The position numbers were made by a program, and so were the translations under genes. Of a stretch of DNA of 46,379 nt, positions 40,827 through 46,379 are shown in pieces. The DNA lies in the NCBI GenBank assembly GCA_963204965.1, contig CAUJKA010000261.1:1-46379 (forward strand), in the 5' to 3' direction. Position 1 is the stretch's first letter; each line of letters opens with the position of its first letter. This stretch comes from Planctomycetota bacterium. GTDB lineage: Bacteria > Planctomycetota > Planctomycetia > Pirellulales > Pirellulaceae. The notes below the pieces were generated by a model, which was given only the letters and a program-made list of their open reading frames with translations, did not search any database and was not told the DNA's origin.

Positions 40827-43053
40827 CCGAATGCCTGAAGGTGATTTCGACCCGAGCGATCAAGTCTGTAGTGCGATTAGCTCTGAGGTCTGCGGCTCGC
40901 AGTTGAGCAACCAACACGGCCTGCTACGAGTCTTGCCAATCGCTTTGTTCGTTGTGCTATGTTTGGCGATTGCGTTCAGTTTATTCCCGGTTCTCGAAAT
41001 GGCAGGACACCAGCGCAATCGAGTCGCCATAATGTTCGGCTTAAGTTGTGGTGGCTTGCCGATACTGGCTGTGATTGGTGGTTATTGCGGGCGATGTCTC
41101 ATTAGCGGCTTGGCAGTCTCTTCAATACTCGCTGCATCTGTTTTCACATTTACAATTCTGGGTGAGTACTTCAGATTTAGGCAGGTATCAACCTTTACCG
41201 ACATGATGGAACCGGCCTACTACGCCTTCAATCTGCCAATATTGGTCCTCGCATTGGTCACACCCATATCCCTTGCGAGATTGAAAACGAAGCGATGTTT
41301 GTCTCTGTCGAACGCGGTTGCTAAACCGCCATTCAGTCTGGAAACAATGTTGCAATGGACTACGGTTGCTGCTTGCTTAATCTTCTTTCTCCGAGTCCCT
41401 ATAGAAGTCTTTTCATTCGGAATCTCGAGCCTAGCGGTCTTTCTCCCAGGCTTGATGGCTATTTGTGTTGCCATGAGTGTGATTGTTGTTCTTCCCTCTG
41501 CGCGTTGGGCGTTTGTCGCTAAACAAAGATGGTGGCATTGGCTAGCTACTGCCGCCATGGCTGGGTTTGGAATACTGTTCCTTTGCGTGCTGTTTAATGT
41601 GCTGCTCACCCAATGGACTCGTACTGCACTTGTGACGTTCGGCGAGGTAGCCATTGTTTGCCTGACCGCATTATCAATCTATGTCCTTGGCCTGATTTCC
41701 CTTCGCGCCAGCGGATTTCGTTGGCAATCGTATACAACAACGAGCGACGCTTTACTGGTTGATCAGGCTGGCCGAGATCGCTGGACTTCCAGAGGTTGGA
41801 CGGCTGTCTTCATCGTCTTTGCAATAGTGACATCCTTGATTCTTGCGCATCGGCAACGCCTCATGGAAGATCAAGATTCGAAATTTGTCAATTTAGCGCG
41901 AAGCATGGCAGATCGAGGCGAATCCATCAGCGGAACGAATCAAAGAGTCCTTGGGGTTGCCTTGAAGAGTTTGTTACCAGAGCGCATTCCCAAAGAGATA
42001 TTGGATTGCAAGGAACTCATCAGCCTTTCGTTGAACAATAGTGATGTCAGAGATCAAGACTTGGCCATGCTACAGACTTGGCCGCAGCTAAGGTCGATTG
42101 ACCTGTCCGATACACAAGTTGGCGATAAGGTTTTTGAACACCTAGAATCCGTTGATAAGCTATCGTTCCTCAACCTATCTCGCACGCGAGTTACCGCAGA
42201 AGGCTTGGCAAGGTTCGTTGCAAAAAAATCCTCTCTAAACGGATTGTATTTGCAAGGCCTGCAACTTACCGATGATCAGTTCCAGCAGATCTATCAACCT
42301 TCGATTGTCGGATGGGATCTGGCGGACAATCAGCTTACAGATTCTGGAGTCCAAGCCATTTGGGGAAATGCCAATGTCACTTTGCTGAACCTAGCCAGAA
42401 ACCCGATCACCGTAGCGGCGTTGGATCCTAAGAATCGTAAAGGCAATAGACTCAACTTGAAAGCCATCGATACTCCATTGGATGACGCGACCGCAGCTCA
42501 ATTGGTCGCGGCCGGCGCCATTAGCTCTCTAACTGTTGGCAAAGGAACTCAAATGACTGTTGCTGGCCTAGAAAGCACTATAAGTGCGGGTGTCGCCATT
42601 GGCTTGCGGCCGGGAAGTTTTTCCGAAGAGCAGCTTGCTACGATCTCACCAATTTTCAGCCGCCAGTTGTTTGGAATTTCTGATGACAATATACGTGGCG
42701 AATTCCTATTGCATTGGACAAGTCGCCCAACATCATTGGCCGTAATAAGTGCGTCGATCACTGATCGCGAGATCATTCGTTGGGCGGATTTGGATTGGAC
42801 GCTCGAACATCTACACTTGGAAGGACAGGGGTTAACGGACCAATGTCTACCGGCAATCAGGAAACTAGATCCTGCAAACTTCTCTTTCACCAATACCAAG
42901 TTCACTGCTCAGGGTTTGTACAGTCAGGGCCCTTCGCGGGCAATTCTCTCCATCCATGCTACGGACTTTACTCCGCAAGAAATTAGGTTGCTTAAGCAAC
43001 GCTATCACCAGGTCCGAGTCTTGTTTGCTATTCCTGAGAAACTCAAGGACTAA
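40819..43053 (+). CDS. polytopic membrane protein with leucine-rich repeats
   Basis: A 744-aa protein. Eight to nine membrane helices occupy residues about 40-350 (for example VLPIALFVVLCLAIAFSLFP and FIVFAIVTSLILAH). Residues about 395-560 contain five or six leucine-rich repeats of about 24 residues (LISLSLNNSDVRDQDLAML, LRSIDLSDTQVGDKVFEHL, LSFLNLSRTRVTAEGLARF), of the DxxLxxL bacterial type common in planctomycetes. A further set of degenerate repeats reaches the C-terminus (LEHLHLEGQGLTDQCLPAI). The repeats are soluble and likely bind protein; their side of the membrane is uncertain. No catalytic domain is present. Confidence 0.82.
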   Translation: MNDRMPEGDFDPSDQVCSAISSEVCGSQLSNQHGLLRVLPIALFVVLCLAIAFSLFPVLEMAGHQRNRVAIMFGLSCGGLPILAVIGGYCGRCLISGLAVSSILAASVFTFTILGEYFRFRQVSTFTDMMEPAYYAFNLPILVLALVTPISLARLKTKRCLSLSNAVAKPPFSLETMLQWTTVAACLIFFLRVPIEVFSFGISSLAVFLPGLMAICVAMSVIVVLPSARWAFVAKQRWWHWLATAAMAGFGILFLCVLFNVLLTQWTRTALVTFGEVAIVCLTALSIYVLGLISLRASGFRWQSYTTTSDALLVDQAGRDRWTSRGWTAVFIVFAIVTSLILAHRQRLMEDQDSKFVNLARSMADRGESISGTNQRVLGVALKSLLPERIPKEILDCKELISLSLNNSDVRDQDLAMLQTWPQLRSIDLSDTQVGDKVFEHLESVDKLSFLNLSRTRVTAEGLARFVAKKSSLNGLYLQGLQLTDDQFQQIYQPSIVGWDLADNQLTDSGVQAIWGNANVTLLNLARNPITVAALDPKNRKGNRLNLKAIDTPLDDATAAQLVAAGAISSLTVGKGTQMTVAGLESTISAGVAIGLRPGSFSEEQLATISPIFSRQLFGISDDNIRGEFLLHWTSRPTSLAVISASITDREIIRWADLDWTLEHLHLEGQGLTDQCLPAIRKLDPANFSFTNTKFTAQGLYSQGPSRAILSIHATDFTPQEIRLLKQRYHQVRVLFAIPEKLKD

Positions 43054-43124
43054 ATGTTTGTATTGATCGAGCCTAGTGTTGTCGACTCGCTAACTCAACC
43101 TTCTAACCGCGAACGAAGGGAAGC

Positions 43125-44042
43125 CTACGATTGTCTTGCATCGGACTTCTTGCCGTCTGTGGGCTTGTCGTCAGCCGGCTTGTCACTCGTGGGCTTGTCG
43201 TCAGTAGGCTTCACCTCTGTCGGCTTAGTTTCTGCTGGTTTGGCGTCCCCTGGCTTAGCTGGATCTGCCTTGCTGTCAGCTGCTGCAGCTTCTTTCTTTT
43301 CGGCTTTGGGATTCAGTACTTGAAGCACGAGCCGAACGGGTGTGCCTTGCTTGGGAATGTTGGCTGTGTAGGCGACAAACAAAAGGCCAGCGTTCGCTTG
43401 TGTGCTCTTTACGGGGATATCCAGCGCGGCAGATGAGAAGTTGGAAACGCAGATCAAATCACCGGACTCGGCGTTGTAAGTCTTCTGCTTTGTTTCAGGG
43501 TCTTCCCAAAACCCACTGCCTGCAAAGACCCAGTTGGGTTCGAGGCATTTATCTTTGCCGCTTAAATCGCGAACCCATTTGCGCGCGTCGATATTCTGTG
43601 GCTTGCCTTCTGCGTCTTTCCAATAGGCTTGAATCTGGATCTCACTGCCGGTTGGAGGCGAGTACTCTGGCTCCCACTTCGCGGGTTTGCCGGTTTCCGC
43701 ACCAACTGCCAGGAGACCAGCGTGTACTGTAATGGATCGAGCAAACAAGGCGACGACCGATTCGTGCTCCTTGGTAAATGCCGGGCAGGCGAACAGCTCC
43801 AACTGGCCTTCTTGCAACGCAATATATCCGTCTACAATCAGTCGATTCTTCTTCCGATCAACCCATACACGTTCTTTGGGAGTAAGACGGACGGCGGTGT
43901 CCGGAGGGTTGCCGAACGTTTTTTCCACAGCGGCCAGCAGCTCTTCGCGCCCATCCCATTGGCTTCTTGCGATTCCTGGGAAGCAGCTGAAAATCAAAAG
44001 TGTCAGTAGAAAAAGGCGTTGCTTGCAAAGTGAGGCGACCAT
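43125..44042 (-). CDS. exported YdjY-domain protein with Lys-Pro-Asp-rich tail
   Basis: A 305-aa protein from the ATG at 44042, which gives a signal peptide (LFLLTLLIFSCFPGIARSQ); a longer in-frame start at 44132 would bury it. Residues about 45-255 match the YdjY-like domain seen in many planctomycetes: VWVDRKKNRLIVDGYIALQE, FACPAFTKEHESVVALFA, GTPVRLVLQVL. The last 45 residues are a low-complexity tail of imperfect KPTDDKP units, encoded by tandem DNA repeats. The function of the domain is unknown. It is convergent with the LRR gene and divergent from the 622-aa protein gene. Confidence 0.75.
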   Translation of the reverse strand: MVASLCKQRLFLLTLLIFSCFPGIARSQWDGREELLAAVEKTFGNPPDTAVRLTPKERVWVDRKKNRLIVDGYIALQEGQLELFACPAFTKEHESVVALFARSITVHAGLLAVGAETGKPAKWEPEYSPPTGSEIQIQAYWKDAEGKPQNIDARKWVRDLSGKDKCLEPNWVFAGSGFWEDPETKQKTYNAESGDLICVSNFSSAALDIPVKSTQANAGLLFVAYTANIPKQGTPVRLVLQVLNPKAEKKEAAAADSKADPAKPGDAKPAETKPTEVKPTDDKPTSDKPADDKPTDGKKSDARQS

Positions 44043-44223
44043 TTTGGAGAATCTCCGATTAAATTCGTAGCCACAAAGTGGGCGAGTTTGACACTTTCGA
44101 GACCGTAACGAAAATAGCTCGACTTCGGTCATTGTATCGAACTAGTTGAATTGGTGGAAACCGAATTGCGATACACGCAAGTGCAGCCCCCAATTCAATG
44201 CGCAACTACCGTGCAGGCTTTGC

Positions 44224-44251
44224 TTGACAGCAGGACTGTGCGGAATGTAAG
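44224..44251 (+). promoter_or_regulatory. candidate sigma-70 promoter
   Basis: TTGACA (44224-44229), a 16-base spacer and TGTAAG (44246-44251, four of six matches to TATAAT). It lies about 40 bases before the ATG at 44292, which favours that start over the TTG at 44151. Confidence 0.45.
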
Positions 44252-44291
44252 AAATTCATTTTTTGAGATAGACGAAAGCGAAGCGGTCAGA

Positions 44292-46160
44292 ATGGACTGG
44301 ATTGACTCGGAACAGACCACAAAACAAAGCAAATCCTCGAAGGGAAAGCGGTCTGGCAAAGTTCGCAAGGGCTTTAATCTACAGAAGCAACTTTCAGTAA
44401 CGTTGGCACAGCCACAAGATGTTTGGGCTTCGGCCTTTGAACATTCGTTAGCTGCTGTTAGTTGGCCAAAGAACTGTGATGCGGAAGCCAGCTTTTTGTT
44501 CTCGACCTTGATTTTGGAACAAGCCGAAGTGCTGGTGCGAGCGGGCTACAGTGCTCGAACATTAGCCGACTACGTTCCAACGAAGTCTGACGACGAAAAA
44601 GACCGAATCTCCGAAGTCAGCGCACTCATGCACGAGCCGCTGGAGATTCGCGTTCGAAAATGGCTCGACGAGGCGGACGCATATCCGCACGCCGCGCTAG
44701 GCATCATCGCCACCATTTGGCAACTGCCCGAACACGCTCGTCGAAGCGATGCCGATTGGCTCGGGCCTTGGATGGAAGCCGTCGTGAATCGCGCGGCCGA
44801 GTATCAGCAACAGCAGGAAGACTGCTTGTTGAGCAATCTAGTCTTCCACTGCGAACTACCGCTTCTGTTTGGATTGCTAACCGCCACGACTCGTTCCGTC
44901 GCTCAGACCAATGCAAGCCGCGCGATGGATGACTTAGCTGAGTACCTCGAGAACAGCGAAGATCACATTGGAGCTTGGTTGGCTCATGGTGCAACCTATC
45001 TTCGAGCCTGCCTTGCCAGCGTGTTCCGTAGTCGAATCATTGCGGACCATTTGGGACTTAGAAAGTGGTATCCGCCTCAAAAGAAGTCGTTGACAACTTT
45101 GTTGGGGCACGCGGCTCGTTGGGCGCGCGAAGATGGAACTCAACTGCTTGCCAAAGGCCAAGACGCAAGCGCCGCCAAACCGATGTGGAACGCACTCAGC
45201 AAACAAGCATCGGTTTCTAAGGCCATCAATCACGCGATGGTGCTTTCCGGATTGATAGATGGACGACGTTCGGAAGCCAAGGTTCGTTGTGACTCGCGGC
45301 TGCCTAAGGCTACCGGTCACGACGAGGATGCGAGCTGCGCAGTCATGTTGCGTGGTTGGCAGCATCGCGGACCGCGAGTCGCTGTCGACTTTTCCGAAGC
45401 GACCATGTTGTTGGATGCAACTGGTTCTAAGGGTGCTCCGGTGCTCAGCGGAGAATGGACAGCTGGTGTTGAATTGGATGGACAATCGCAACTGCAATTG
45501 GCTGGCTGGGAACAACTGTGCTGGTACTCCGATGACGATGTCGACTATCTAGAAGTCGAAGCTAAGTTTGGCGAGCATGCCAAGCTGCAACGACAGATCG
45601 TCTTCATGCGCGACCATCGCTTGCTTCTAACCGCCGATGCGCTGTTGTGCGATAAGGATGGGAACTGGACGATGAACTCCCAGATCCACCTCGCCAACAA
45701 GGTGCAAATGAATGTTGTTGGCAAGAACACCGAAGGTCGCTTGACCAGTGACAAGGTCGAATCGCTGGCGTTGCCGCTGTATTTGCCTGAATGGAAAACA
45801 GCTTTATCGACTGGCACGTTTTCTGCCAAGGGAAATGCGATCGCGGTAAGCAACAGTTGCTCGGGTCTGCGACGATTGTACTCCCCAGTGCTGTTCAGTC
45901 TTTGCAATCGTCACGGCAAGTCTCCTTACACTTGGCGGCAGTTGACTGTCGCCGAAGATCTGAAGATCGTTGGACGCGACCAGGCAGTAGCCTATCGAGC
46001 CCAAATAGCAGACGAGCAGTATGTCTTCTATCGCAATTTGGCCACCGTTCGTCGTCGTTCGTTCTTGGGAGTGCACGCACTTTGCGAGTTCTTCGCCGGC
46101 AGCTTCGACAAAGAAACCGGCGAAGCAGACACACTCGTCGAAGTTGAAATGAACAAGTAG
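44292..46160 (+). CDS. unrecognised 622-aa protein, helical half plus beta-sandwich-like half
   Basis: I do not recognise the family. From the ATG at 44292 the protein begins with a Lys/Ser-rich stretch (KQSKSSKGKRSGKVRKG). Residues about 40-300 are mainly helical (ASFLFSTLILEQAEVLVRAG, ALGIIATIWQLPEHARRSD). Residues about 335-610 are beta-rich (RVAVDFSEATMLLDATGSKG, LQRQIVFMRDHRLLLTADAL). Helical toroid followed by beta-sandwich is the order in heparinase II/III-type lyases, but I see no diagnostic motif, so this is only a thought. There is no signal peptide. The frame is open from a TTG at 44151, giving up to 669 residues. A promoter-like sequence lies upstream and a terminator hairpin just after the stop. 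Confidence 0.75.
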   Translation: MDWIDSEQTTKQSKSSKGKRSGKVRKGFNLQKQLSVTLAQPQDVWASAFEHSLAAVSWPKNCDAEASFLFSTLILEQAEVLVRAGYSARTLADYVPTKSDDEKDRISEVSALMHEPLEIRVRKWLDEADAYPHAALGIIATIWQLPEHARRSDADWLGPWMEAVVNRAAEYQQQQEDCLLSNLVFHCELPLLFGLLTATTRSVAQTNASRAMDDLAEYLENSEDHIGAWLAHGATYLRACLASVFRSRIIADHLGLRKWYPPQKKSLTTLLGHAARWAREDGTQLLAKGQDASAAKPMWNALSKQASVSKAINHAMVLSGLIDGRRSEAKVRCDSRLPKATGHDEDASCAVMLRGWQHRGPRVAVDFSEATMLLDATGSKGAPVLSGEWTAGVELDGQSQLQLAGWEQLCWYSDDDVDYLEVEAKFGEHAKLQRQIVFMRDHRLLLTADALLCDKDGNWTMNSQIHLANKVQMNVVGKNTEGRLTSDKVESLALPLYLPEWKTALSTGTFSAKGNAIAVSNSCSGLRRLYSPVLFSLCNRHGKSPYTWRQLTVAEDLKIVGRDQAVAYRAQIADEQYVFYRNLATVRRRSFLGVHALCEFFAGSFDKETGEADTLVEVEMNK

Positions 46161-46173
46161 AGATCGACTTGGA

Positions 46174-46209
46174 CAGCCCATTGGACTTTTCAATGGGCTG
46201 ATTTCGTTT
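46174..46209 (+). terminator. intrinsic terminator
   Basis: CAGCCCATTG and CAATGGGCTG form a perfect ten-pair hairpin around GACTTTT, followed by ATTTCGTTT. It lies 14 bases after the stop of the preceding gene. Confidence 0.75.
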
Positions 46210-46379
46210 AACGGCAAGCCGCAGGCGACTGCTTCTTGAATAGCGAAGATCTGTACTACTTCGTTTAATGGCAAGCCGCAGGCAATCGATGAGCGTCCAA
46301 GCCGAAGAACAGTCGCCTCCGGCTTGCCGTTAAACAAAATCCCTTCGAAGCTGAACTGCCGCCTAGGGCTTGCCGTTAT
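46202..46379. repeat. cluster of GTTTAACGGCAAGCCGCAGGCGAC-type repeats
   Basis: Copies occur at 46202-46231 (direct, TTTCGTTTAACGGCAAGCCG...), 46261-46284 (direct, TTTAATGG variant) and 46310-46335 (inverted, CGGCTTGCCGTTAAAC). A fourth inverted partial copy at 46355-46379 runs off the window. The direct and inverted copies can pair into long stems. This short repeat family is familiar from planctomycete intergenic DNA. Confidence 0.7.

Noticed and set aside
43140..43275. Tandem short repeats (GGCTTGTCGTCAG type)
   Set aside because: They encode the KPTDD-rich tail of the YdjY protein in frame; not a CRISPR array or mobile element.

Overview
The window looks like a planctomycete chromosome, most likely from the Pirellulaceae. 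Diagnostic families are DUF1549/DUF1553 and DUF1501 proteins, an SHD1-domain protein, a secreted protein with the N-terminal LExRxLMA motif, YdjY and DUF6584 proteins, RDD-type membrane kinases, and five ECF sigma-factor genes of at least four different types in 46 kb. Base composition is moderate (near 50% GC by eye) and intergenic DNA carries short hairpin-forming repeats. I see no insertion sequence, phage or CRISPR array.

Region 1 (2-8558, + strand): the 3' part of a very large FG-GAP/VCBS-repeat membrane protein overlaps by ATGA an ECF sigma gene. A second, unrelated ECF gene follows, then a 1032-aa Ser/Thr kinase built as kinase-RDD-pseudokinase-RDD. Region 2 (8653-11748): an ankyrin-repeat protein, a probably truncated two-repeat protein, a tRNA-Gln(CUG), and a pseudogene with a frameshift and a premature stop. 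Region 3 (11732-16073, - strand): an ECF sigma gene followed by a transmembrane kinase that starts with an anti-sigma-like zinc motif and ends in a beta-helix-like ectodomain; this is a likely sigma/kinase signalling pair. Region 4 (16610-23859): a surface protein with beta-repeats, an SHD1 protein, a polytopic membrane protein and an SGNH hydrolase. Region 5 (23856-28068): a metallophosphoesterase-PdxH pair, an APH-like/P-loop fusion kinase and a D-2-hydroxyacid dehydrogenase.

Region 6 (27979-31283, - strand) is an apparent three-gene unit: an ECF sigma factor fused to membrane helices and about ten glycine-rich decapeptide repeats, a DUF6584 tail-anchored protein, and a SUKH-like protein. 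bioF is divergent from it, and CGTGACA repeats lie between them. bioF then converges on a GT87-type glycosyltransferase across a long hairpin.

Region 7 (34623-40411, + strand) is the most interesting unit: DUF1549/DUF1553 protein, DUF1501 Tat protein, ECF sigma factor, and a single-pass membrane protein. The membrane protein's cytoplasmic end looks anti-sigma-like, and its outer domain is itself a diverged full-length DUF1549/DUF1553 homologue with its own CxxCH motif. I infer a surface-sensing sigma/anti-sigma switch whose sensor derives from the enzyme-like protein encoded beside it. Region 8 (40650-46379) holds a possible small protein overlapping an LRR membrane protein, a YdjY protein, an unrecognised 622-aa protein with promoter and terminator, and a cluster of GTTTAACGGCAAGCCG-type repeats at the window edge.
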